The notes below the pieces were generated by a model. It did no database searches. It had not been told where the DNA came from and was given only the letters and a program-made list of their open reading frames with translations. A stretch of DNA of 15,381 bases from CAIUVD01 sp044338255 (GTDB taxonomy: Bacteria > Planctomycetota > UBA11346), in the NCBI GenBank assembly GCA_044338255.1, contig JBIILZ010000094.1:1-15381 (forward strand), in the 5' to 3' direction. Of this stretch, positions 9,255 through 15,381 are shown one piece after another (position 1 is the stretch's first letter; every line of letters starts with the position of its first letter). The translations under genes and the position numbers were made by a program.

Positions 9255-10795
9255 GCGCGCGCCACCTGCTCCGTCCACGTCGAGTGCTGCTCAGCAGTTC
9301 GACCTCAACCACAGCGTCGTCGATCACGAGTACCGCCATGTCCCGCATCCTGATCATCCCCACGCTCGCCCTCCTGATCGCCGGCTGCGGTGATCATGCC
9401 CACACGGACAAGGACAAGGACGATCACGATCACGGCGCTCCTGCCACCGCCGCGGCGACCGCTGAACATGCCAGTCACGATCATGCGGGTCACGCTCATG
9501 CGGATCACAGCCACGGGGGCGAAGGCGTCGCCTTGACCGCCGCGGTGCGCGAGAATCTCGGCATCACCTTCGCCAAGTCAGAGTATCGCGTCGTCCAAGG
9601 TCTGCTGCGCGTCCCAGGACGTTTCGAGTCAGAACCGAGTGCCCGTCGCGCGTATCAGGCTCCGCTCGCCGGACGTGTCGAAGTACTGGTCGAACCATAC
9701 CAACGCGTGACGGTCGGCGATCCGCTCTACCGGGTCGCTTCAACGGAATGGAACTCTCTGCAACGTGAACTGGCGGAAGCATCAGTCGCCGCCGGCCTCG
9801 CCGGTGAACGCTACACGGCAGCCCAAGCACACCTCCAAGCGGTCGAACAGGCCGCGACCATGTGGCGTGAGCGCGCCACCAACTTGGAACGCTTGGCCAA
9901 GGAAGTCGGCGGGAGAGCCGCCGAATTGGCAGAAGCCAATGGCCGCGCCGCAGACCTGATGGTGCAGCAGACGGAGGCGCGCACGCGCTTGGCGGAAGTA
10001 AAAAGCGAAGCAGAGGGCGCCAACGGTTCGCCCGAGGGTGGTCTGGCGGCGATCCGTCTGCGCAACCTGCTGACCATGGCGGCACACGTCACCGGCCTGG
10101 AGGTGGCAACGTTGACTGCCGAAAGCGGTGGTCGTCGGCACTGGCAGACGATCGACGAACCGCTGGTGCTCGCGCTGGCCGCGGGCGTCGTCGAAGGCGA
10201 AGTCGCCACCAGCGGCACGTGGTTGGAAGCACGCGCCACCGTGTTGACGATCACCGATCCGGCGGGCGTGCGTCTACGCGCCAGTGCGCTGCAATCCGAT
10301 CTGCCGAAACTGCGTGATGGTTTAGCTGCGCGTATTGTCGGCGCGGATCCGCAGGACACCTCGCGGATGGATGCGACCATGGTTTTGGCACCCATCGCTG
10401 ACGCGCTTAATCGCTCGGTCGATCTGATCGCCCGGCCGGTGGCTGGGGCGACGATGCCCGCCGGCATTCGCCCAGGGGTCGCAGCGGTGCTTGAAGTCGT
10501 GATTTCCGGTAGCGCTGAGGAAGAGCTGGCGATTCCGCTGGCGGCGACCATCCGTGATGGACTCAAAATCATCTTCTTCAAACGCAATCGCACCAACCCT
10601 GATGTGGTCGAAAAAGTCGAAGCCGACCTGGGTGCCAGCGATGGCCGCTGGGTGGTGGTGAACAGCGGCGTGAAGGAAGGTGACGAGTTGGTCGTGGGCG
10701 GCATATACCCGCTGAAACTGTCGCAACAGGAAGGCGGCGGTGCGCAAGCCGGGCATTTCGAGGCCGACGGCACGTTCCACACCGGCAAGCACTGA
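9251..10795 (+). CDS. RND periplasmic adaptor lipoprotein with His-rich N-terminus (system 2)
   Basis: This is the membrane-fusion protein of the rightward pump, 514 aa from ATG 9251. A normal lipoprotein signal is seen at residues 30-46 (MSRILIIPTLALLIAGC, lipid Cys46). The 29 residues before it are unusual and Ser/Thr/Arg-rich. The strong AGGAGG and ATGA overlap support 9251; the signal supports ATG 9338. After Cys46 come about 44 residues with 11 histidines (DHAH, DHDH, SHDH, AGHAHADHSH), a probable periplasmic metal-binding region, then a lipoyl half (about 136-173), a long coiled-coil hairpin (about 174-260), the second lipoyl half and beta domains. It lacks the CCHC motif of the system 1 adaptor. 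The family is secure; the His region's role is inferred. Confidence 0.9.
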   Translation: MSARHLLRPRRVLLSSSTSTTASSITSTAMSRILIIPTLALLIAGCGDHAHTDKDKDDHDHGAPATAAATAEHASHDHAGHAHADHSHGGEGVALTAAVRENLGITFAKSEYRVVQGLLRVPGRFESEPSARRAYQAPLAGRVEVLVEPYQRVTVGDPLYRVASTEWNSLQRELAEASVAAGLAGERYTAAQAHLQAVEQAATMWRERATNLERLAKEVGGRAAELAEANGRAADLMVQQTEARTRLAEVKSEAEGANGSPEGGLAAIRLRNLLTMAAHVTGLEVATLTAESGGRRHWQTIDEPLVLALAAGVVEGEVATSGTWLEARATVLTITDPAGVRLRASALQSDLPKLRDGLAARIVGADPQDTSRMDATMVLAPIADALNRSVDLIARPVAGATMPAGIRPGVAAVLEVVISGSAEEELAIPLAATIRDGLKIIFFKRNRTNPDVVEKVEADLGASDGRWVVVNSGVKEGDELVVGGIYPLKLSQQEGGGAQAGHFEADGTFHTGKH

Positions 10796-10811
10796 AGGGC
10801 GGGAGCTATCC

Positions 10812-13800
10812 ATGTTCAACGCCCTCATCTCATGGTCTCTCAAGAACGCCAAATCCGTGGTCATCTGCGCCGGCGTGTTGCTGGTGCTGGCGGGGTACCT
10901 CATCCCGCGCATGGCTGTCGACGTCTTTCCTGAACTCAACGCCCCGACCGTCGTGATCATGACCGAAGCTGGTGGCTTGGCTGCCGACGAAGTCGAGCAG
11001 TACGTCACGGTACCGATCGAATCCGGCGTCAACGGCATGCCCGGCATGCGGCGTCTGCGCTCGTCATCCGCACTCGGTCTGTCGATCGTGTGGATCGAAT
11101 TCGACTGGGGTGAGGACATCTGGCGTGCGCGCACGCAGGTGTCGGAGCGCCTCAACGCGGTGAAGGAAGTGCTGCCCTCAGGCGCACACGCCGAGATCGC
11201 GCCGGTGACTTCCATCACCGGCGAAGCAATGTTGGTATCGGTGTCCTCACCGGATCGTTCACGCACGCCGCTCGAACTGCGTGCCTTTGCCGAGTTCGAT
11301 CTGCGCAACCGCATTTTGAGCGTCCCAGGCATCGCAGCGGTGGTCGCCATCGGTGGTGAACTGCCGGAGTACCAAGTGCTACCGCGTCAGGATCGTTTGC
11401 GGCTCTACAAGCTGACCGTCGCCGATGTGGTGAAGGCCGCGGGTGGCGCGCATTCCACTGCTAGCGCTGGGTACCTGCCGAACAAAGAGGGCAAGGAAGT
11501 TCCCATCCGTCAGACCGCGCAGGTCCGTTCGGTAGATGACATCAAGCGTACCATCGTCACCTGGCATGGGGGTTCGCCCGTGACCATCGGTGATGTGGCC
11601 GAGGTCACACTCGCGGCTGCACAATCACGCGGTGCGGCAAGTGAAGGTGGTGTGCCGGCGGTCGTCCTGTCGATCCATAAAGGACCAGCGACGAACACCC
11701 TGACGCTGACCACCGCCTTGGACAACGCGATGTCCGGGATCGCCATGCCCGCGGGCATGGCCCTCAATCGCCACGTCTTCCGCCAAGCGGATTTCATCCA
11801 GTACAGCATCGACAACCTCAAGAAGGTGCTGATCGAGGCAGCGGTGATCGTCACCGTCGTGCTGGTGATGTTCCTGCTGAACGTGCGCACCACCGTCATC
11901 ACCCTGACGGCCTTGCCGTTGTCGCTGGGTGGTGCCTTCATCGTCATGGCGCTGTCGGGCATGACCATCAATGTCATGACGCTTGGCGGTCTGGCGGTCG
12001 CGCTCGGCGGCTTGGTGGATGATGCGATCATCGATGTCGAGAACGTCTTCCGTCGGCTGCGACAATTGCCCGCAGCGACTCCGATGGATGAACGAGAGGC
12101 GATGGTCCAGACCGCCAGCAATGAGATCCGTGGGCCGATGGTCTTCGCTACGGTTATTATCGTCCTGGTGTTCGTGCCGTTGCTGTTCCTCGCGGGCATG
12201 GAAGGACGTTTCTTCACCCCGCTGGGCATCAGCTATATCGTCTCGACCCTGGTCTCGCTGCTGGTGGCGCTGACCGTGACTCCGGCGCTGTGCCGCCTAT
12301 TGCTAACGCGCATGAAATGGAAAGGCGAAGAGCGCGACGGCTTCCTGGTACGTTGGCTGAAGACGGTCTACCGTCCCATGCTCGCCAGTTGCCTGCGCTG
12401 GAAGCGCAGCGTGGTGCTTGGTTCGGTTGCGCTCGCCGTCCTGAGCTTGGCGTTGGCGACGACCTTCGGCTCCAGCTTCCTGCCGTCCTTCAAGGAAGGC
12501 ACCTGGCAGGTGCAGGTGATGGCACCACCCGGCACGTCGCTGATCGAGAGCGATCGCCTGGTGCGCGGGATCGAAGCGCGCATCGCCACGCTTCCCGGTG
12601 TCACCGCGATCGCGCGGCGTACCGGACGCGCAGAACGTGACGCGCACGCCGAACCGCCATCGGCCTCCGAAATCAACGTCGGGGTCAAACCCGGTCAACA
12701 GGACGCCGTGCGTCGTGAGCTGGACCGCGTGCTGGCACAGATGCCCGGTGTCGTGACCAGTGTCGGACAGCCGATCGAACACCGCTTGTCGCATATTCTG
12801 TCTGGTACGCCGGCGGCGATCGCCATCACCGTCTATGGTGAGGACCTCGACCAACTGCGTGCCGCAGCCAAGAGCATCGAAGGCGCCTTGGCTGGTGTTC
12901 CTGGCACACGCGACGTGATCGCCAATCGCGAGATCTTGGTTGAGACTCTGCCGGTGCGTTACCGGCATGATGATTTGGCCCGCGCGGGCATCTCGCCGGC
13001 AGATGCGGCGGTCCAGGTCGAACAGGCGATGTCCGGCGTCCACGTCGCCACGGTCAATGACGGCATCCGCCGCTATGATCTGGTGGTGCGTCTGCATCCC
13101 GACGAACGGCAGACCGGCGATCAGCTCAGTGAGTTGATCCTCAAGAGCCCCTTTGGTCCGCATGTGCGTCTGCGCGAAGTCGCCGACATCGGTCCAGAAA
13201 TGGCGTCCAACCTCATCGCACGTGAAGGTGCGCGACGCAAGGCGGTGGTCTCACTCAACGTCGCTGAGGGCTACAACCTCGGTGACTTGGTGGGCACCGT
13301 CCGTGCGGCAGTCGATCCACTGATCGCCAAGACTGGGTTGACCGTCCATTACGGTGGCCAGTTCGAAGCGCAGCAGGAAGCGTCACGCACCATCACCGTG
13401 ATGGGCTTCGGCGTGATCATCGCCGTGTTCCTGCTGCTGGCGGCGTCGCTCGGTTCCGCCAAGTCGGCGGGGCTGGTCATGCTCAACCTGCCGCTCTCGC
13501 TGATCGGTGGCATCGTCGCGGTCTACATCGCTGAATCACCGAGCGTGGTCGGCAATACGCTGGCGCTGTTGGGCATCGGAAGTGGGCCCTACACCGCTCC
13601 GGTGTTGTCGATCGCCAGCTTGGTCGGCTTCATCACCTTGTTCGGCATCGCGGTGCGCAATGGCATCCTGCTGGTGAACCAGTACCAAGCGCATCAGAAC
13701 CGCCAAGGAGAATCGCTGAACGACGCGATCGTGCATGGCAGCCTCGAACGCTTGGTAGCGATCCTAATGACCGCGCTGTGTGCGGCCATCGGCCTGATCC

Positions 13801-14024
13801 CGTTGGCCTTGATGTCGGGTCAACCAGGTGCCGAGATCCTGGCACCACTGGCCATCGTCGTGCTCGGTGGCCTAGTCAGTTCGACCGCACTCAACTTGGT
13901 CGTCGTACCGGCTGCGTACGCCTGGGTTTTTGGTGGTACCACCAATCAACCGCCGACCTCTTGCGCTTCCATGCTGGTTGTCACCCCCGCCGATCCGGTC
14001 ATTCCGACCACCGGCACTCACTAA
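10812..14024 (+). CDS. HME-family RND efflux permease, divergent CzcA/CusA type (system 2)
   Basis: This is a proton-driven inner-membrane pump of 1070 aa. It starts MFNALISWSLKNAKS, sharing the first residues of the other permease. TM4 reads LGGLAVALGGLVDDAIIDVENVFRRL. Aligned on the invariant EN, Asp403 and Glu410 match the relay residues of system 1, but the first relay Asp is Ala397; an extra Asp404 and Asp408 are nearby. I recall such VDDA-x-x-DVEN sequences in one HME subfamily, so this is likely a subfamily trait, not a defect. The porter loop reads QPIEHRLSHILSGT (653-666), with His657 and His661 where system 1 has Met and Glu. GGGAG precedes ATG 10812 by seven bases. An in-frame upstream ATG (10740) would overlap the adaptor by 56 bp without need. 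The metal is unknown; divalent borderline metals are favoured. Confidence 0.93.
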   Translation: MFNALISWSLKNAKSVVICAGVLLVLAGYLIPRMAVDVFPELNAPTVVIMTEAGGLAADEVEQYVTVPIESGVNGMPGMRRLRSSSALGLSIVWIEFDWGEDIWRARTQVSERLNAVKEVLPSGAHAEIAPVTSITGEAMLVSVSSPDRSRTPLELRAFAEFDLRNRILSVPGIAAVVAIGGELPEYQVLPRQDRLRLYKLTVADVVKAAGGAHSTASAGYLPNKEGKEVPIRQTAQVRSVDDIKRTIVTWHGGSPVTIGDVAEVTLAAAQSRGAASEGGVPAVVLSIHKGPATNTLTLTTALDNAMSGIAMPAGMALNRHVFRQADFIQYSIDNLKKVLIEAAVIVTVVLVMFLLNVRTTVITLTALPLSLGGAFIVMALSGMTINVMTLGGLAVALGGLVDDAIIDVENVFRRLRQLPAATPMDEREAMVQTASNEIRGPMVFATVIIVLVFVPLLFLAGMEGRFFTPLGISYIVSTLVSLLVALTVTPALCRLLLTRMKWKGEERDGFLVRWLKTVYRPMLASCLRWKRSVVLGSVALAVLSLALATTFGSSFLPSFKEGTWQVQVMAPPGTSLIESDRLVRGIEARIATLPGVTAIARRTGRAERDAHAEPPSASEINVGVKPGQQDAVRRELDRVLAQMPGVVTSVGQPIEHRLSHILSGTPAAIAITVYGEDLDQLRAAAKSIEGALAGVPGTRDVIANREILVETLPVRYRHDDLARAGISPADAAVQVEQAMSGVHVATVNDGIRRYDLVVRLHPDERQTGDQLSELILKSPFGPHVRLREVADIGPEMASNLIAREGARRKAVVSLNVAEGYNLGDLVGTVRAAVDPLIAKTGLTVHYGGQFEAQQEASRTITVMGFGVIIAVFLLLAASLGSAKSAGLVMLNLPLSLIGGIVAVYIAESPSVVGNTLALLGIGSGPYTAPVLSIASLVGFITLFGIAVRNGILLVNQYQAHQNRQGESLNDAIVHGSLERLVAILMTALCAAIGLIPLALMSGQPGAEILAPLAIVVLGGLVSSTALNLVVVPAAYAWVFGGTTNQPPTSCASMLVVTPADPVIPTTGTH

Positions 14025-14025
14025 G

Positions 14026-14035
14026 AAGGAGTATC
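14026..14035 (+). promoter_or_regulatory. Ribosome binding site of the last gene, shared with opposite operon
   Basis: AAGGAGTATC lies just after the permease stop and before ATG 14038. The same ten bases precede the last gene of the leftward operon (minus strand, 623-632). This fixes 14038 as the start over upstream in-frame codons. Confidence 0.75.
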
Positions 14036-14037
14036 GC

Positions 14038-14553
14038 ATGTCCCGTCTCTTGAACGTCACTTTGAACGCCACTTTTAACACCGCTTTGATCGCCACGGTC
14101 GCGCTGTTGTTCACCGCCGGAAGCAGCCTGATGGCTGCTGACGAGCACAAACACGAACACGGACACGGACACGGCGACATGATCGCCGTTGGCAACGTCA
14201 CCCTGGGCACGGTGGTTGCCAAGGTCGAGGGCGCTGGCGTCCCGGCCGCCGGCAAGGAATGGCACGTCACCGTCGACCTTCCCCCCGGCACGGCTGCTCC
14301 CAAGGCCATCCGGGTCTGGGTCGGCATCGAAAGCGGTCGCGGTAGCGAAAAGGCCAAGGCTAATCCCGAAGCCGCGCATCCTGGTGGCCACGAAGCACAC
14401 GTCGATGTGCCGGCGCCGCTCCCAGAAGGCAGCAACCTGTGGGTCAGCCTTGAACCTGTTGCTGGCGATACCGTCAAGGGTTCTCTGGCGCTGCCCGCTG
14501 CCGGAGCCAAGCCCGCCGGTGAGCACGATCACGATCACGAGAAGAAGAAGTAA
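14038..14553 (+). CDS. His-rich exported accessory protein closing the rightward operon
   Basis: The product has 171 aa with a Sec signal peptide (hydrophobic ALIATVALLFTAGSSLMA, cleavage after Ala33). The mature N-terminus has five alternating histidines (37, 39, 41, 43, 45), and the C-terminus has HDHDH (163-167) before EKKK. The middle is a compact beta-rich domain (PKAIRVWVGIESGRGSEKAKA, then HVDVPAPLPEGSNLWVSLEP). I recall similar uncharacterised proteins beside metal-efflux genes in Planctomycetota and Verrucomicrobiota, without an assigned function. I infer a periplasmic metal-binding partner of the pump, in parallel with the CCHC protein that closes the opposite operon. It lies 13 nt after the permease, with a strong AAGGAG site. 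Confidence 0.85.
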   Translation: MSRLLNVTLNATFNTALIATVALLFTAGSSLMAADEHKHEHGHGHGDMIAVGNVTLGTVVAKVEGAGVPAAGKEWHVTVDLPPGTAAPKAIRVWVGIESGRGSEKAKANPEAAHPGGHEAHVDVPAPLPEGSNLWVSLEPVAGDTVKGSLALPAAGAKPAGEHDHDHEKKK

Positions 14554-14561
14554 TCCATGAG

Positions 14562-14587
14562 CGCCAGGGGACTCCAGTCCCCTGGCG
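14562..14587 (+). terminator. Strong hairpin ending the rightward operon
   Basis: CGCCAGGGGACT and AGTCCCCTGGCG pair perfectly around CC, an almost complete palindrome, 8 nt after the last stop. No T-run follows (GAAACG), so it is a termination or 3'-protection structure rather than a textbook intrinsic terminator. Confidence 0.6.
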
Positions 14588-14590
14588 AAA

Positions 14591-14627
14591 CGACCGGACA
14601 TCGCTGCCCCAGGGAGGTGTCCGGTCG
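14591..14627 (+). terminator. Second hairpin downstream of the rightward operon
   Basis: CGACCGGACA (14591-14600) pairs perfectly with TGTCCGGTCG (14618-14627) across a 17-nt loop, directly behind the first hairpin. Tandem hairpins may back each other up or be REP-like elements. Confidence 0.5.
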
Positions 14628-14777
14628 CCCGCTCGTCACCCCCAAACGCTGACTCGGTCTCGCCGGGCATCGCCGTAGGCGGACGTGAGGTCTCAACGAA
14701 ACGGTTCTGACGAAAGAGAAACACACCAACCGCGACAACGGCGTAGCCCCCAGGGATGTGAACCGGCCGATCTGCTA
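14628..14777. other. Intergenic stretch with no recognisable gene
   Basis: I see no frame with a credible start, motif or ribosome binding site here, and no tRNA or repeat beyond its edges. It separates the operon's hairpins from the MITE-like element. Confidence 0.5.
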
Positions 14778-14939
14778 GGAGTCTGTCGGAGATAGGCGAC
14801 CGAGGATGGCGAAGGTATCGTACGGCAGATCCAAGGCGGCAAGGCGGGCGGATAGCGGGAGCTATCTGACCGTTTTGCCAACGCCGGAGATGCCGTACGA
14901 GACCGAGTCAGCCGACCGAATCTATTCCCGACAGGCTCC
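14778..14939. mobile_element. MITE-like non-autonomous element, ~162 bp
   Basis: The ends form imperfect terminal inverted repeats: GGAGTCTGTCGGAGATAG at the left, and GGAGCCTGTCGGGAATAG read from the right end inward. These match at 15 of 18 positions. TA flanks both sides (14776-14777 and 14940-14941), compatible with a TA duplication or a CTAG target. Inside are nested inverted repeats: TCGTACGGCA (14818-14827) with TGCCGTACGA (14891-14900), and a GATAGC-GGGA-GCTATC hairpin (14851-14866). The element could fold into one long hairpin. It has no transposase. The terminal pattern recalls IS5-like or IS1182-like ends, but I cannot name the family. Confidence 0.65.
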
Positions 14940-14963
14940 TAGGCCAATTACAACCGGGTGGCA

Positions 14964-15263
14964 TCATCCGAGGTCAGCAAACTCCGCTACGGCGGCCAAA
15001 ATCGCCTCGACCTCGCGGATCAGCTCCTGGCGCAACAACTGCATCTGTTCAGTAGTCATGGTCGCAGCCTGGCGTTCATAGGTGCCCCCTATGCGTTGCA
15101 AATCTGGCATGCCGAGGGCCGCCCCAGAGCCCTTCAACGCGTGTCCAAGTTCCTTGATGCGGGTCCTGTTGATGACCGAAATCGCTTGGACCAAGCGTTC
15201 TACCTGCAGCGGCAGCTCCGTCCCGACCGCTTCAATGACTGAAATGAATCCCGTTTGTAACAG
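14964..15263 (-). CDS. Hpt (histidine phosphotransfer) domain protein
   Basis: The frame encodes a four-helix Hpt module that relays phosphate between a hybrid sensor kinase and a response regulator. The signature ELGHALKGSGAALGMPDL is clear; the phospho-accepting His would be residue 41 if translation starts at CTG 15263 (99 aa), which matches normal Hpt architecture. Amphipathic helices follow (MTTEQMQLLRQELIREVEAILAAV). The frame is open to a TGA at 15309-15311 and holds no ATG or GTG. TTG 15194 would leave only 17 residues before the His and cut off the first helix, so I prefer an upstream non-ATG start (CTG 15263, preceded by GGAAGG) or a sequencing or frameshift problem. It is unrelated in function to the efflux genes and ends beside the MITE. 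Confidence 0.7.
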   Translation of the reverse strand: MLQTGFISVIEAVGTELPLQVERLVQAISVINRTRIKELGHALKGSGAALGMPDLQRIGGTYERQAATMTTEQMQLLRQELIREVEAILAAVAEFADLG

Positions 15264-15264
15264 C

Positions 15265-15381
15265 TCAGGCGGCCTTCCGATAATCCTTTGAAGACTTGGC
15301 TTTTGTCGTCATCGGCACCTTCGGCAACCACGGCCTCCCGGCCAGCGCCAGGGCGATGGCAGCGCACGGGTCGACCCCGTT
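15265..15381 (-). CDS. Possible C-terminal end of an upstream gene (partial)
   Basis: A minus-strand frame runs in from the window edge and stops at TGA 15265-15267, giving 38 residues that end in a basic tail (MTTKAKSSKDYRKAA). The stop lies one base before the proposed CTG start of the Hpt gene, which would fit translational coupling. I do not recognise the sequence, and a chance open frame in GC-rich DNA is quite possible. Confidence 0.25.
   Translation of the reverse strand, partial: NGVDPCAAIALALAGRPWLPKVPMTTKAKSSKDYRKAA

Noticed and set aside
10740..10811. Longer start for the system 2 permease
   Set aside because: It would add 24 unrelated residues before the conserved MFNALISWSL start and overlap the adaptor; ATG 10812 has a good SD.
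10322..11350. Minus-strand open frame (342 codons) crossing the adaptor/permease junction of system 2
   Set aside because: It spans two well-supported genes on the other strand, so it is explained by codon bias alone.
12303..13163. Long minus-strand open frame (286 codons) inside the system 2 permease
   Set aside because: Antisense shadow of a strongly conserved RND permease; Arg/Asp/His-rich composition with no recognisable fold.
14693..15081. Open frames within the MITE-like element and its flanks on both strands
   Set aside because: They are made of the element's inverted repeats and contain no transposase motif or proper start context.

Overview
The window is a compact GC-rich bacterial heavy-metal resistance locus. 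Two complete HME-type (heavy-metal efflux) RND tripartite pumps are transcribed divergently from a short central control region at about 7102-7206. No taxonomic marker gene is present. The GC-rich composition, AAGGAG-type ribosome binding sites, a Cys/His 'WCAEHGVPE' motif on one adaptor and a His-rich accessory protein of a type I associate with Planctomycetota/Verrucomicrobiota make a PVC-group bacterium my best guess. Confidence is low, and a GC-rich proteobacterium is not excluded.

The leftward operon (minus strand, about 7101 to 334) encodes a Cys-rich exported protein, an outer-membrane lipoprotein (CzcC type), a periplasmic adaptor (CzcB type), a CzcA-type permease and a 95-aa exported protein with two C-x2-H-x6-C-x2-C motifs. 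The same motif occurs at the N-terminus of the adaptor. The operon ends in a GC-rich hairpin.

The rightward operon (plus strand, about 7207 to 14553) has the same order: a CzcI-like His/Asp-repeat exported protein, an outer-membrane lipoprotein, a His-rich lipoprotein adaptor, a second and clearly different HME permease, and a 171-aa exported protein with alternating histidines. Two hairpins follow it. The two operons are therefore mirror images, each with a small metal-binding exported protein at both ends. One uses mainly cysteine/CCHC chemistry and the other mainly histidine chemistry. In both, the outer-membrane and adaptor genes overlap by 4 nt (ATGA), a hairpin follows the first gene, and the stop-SD-start junction before the last gene is nearly identical.

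The likely shared job is export of divalent cations (Zn/Co/Cd/Ni type) from the periplasm or cytoplasm across the outer membrane, with the small proteins buffering or delivering metal. The metals cannot be fixed from sequence alone. No regulator, P-type ATPase or CDF transporter is in the window.

The flanks differ. Positions 1-333 hold an AT-rich stretch, no convincing gene, and a 21-bp sequence (274-294). An exact inverted copy of that sequence forms one end of a roughly 162-bp MITE-like element at 14778-14939, so the efflux cluster is bracketed by inverted copies of a mobile-element end. At the right edge a minus-strand Hpt (histidine phosphotransfer) domain gene of a separate two-component system begins, overlapping the end of an unrecognised partial reading frame that enters from outside the window.
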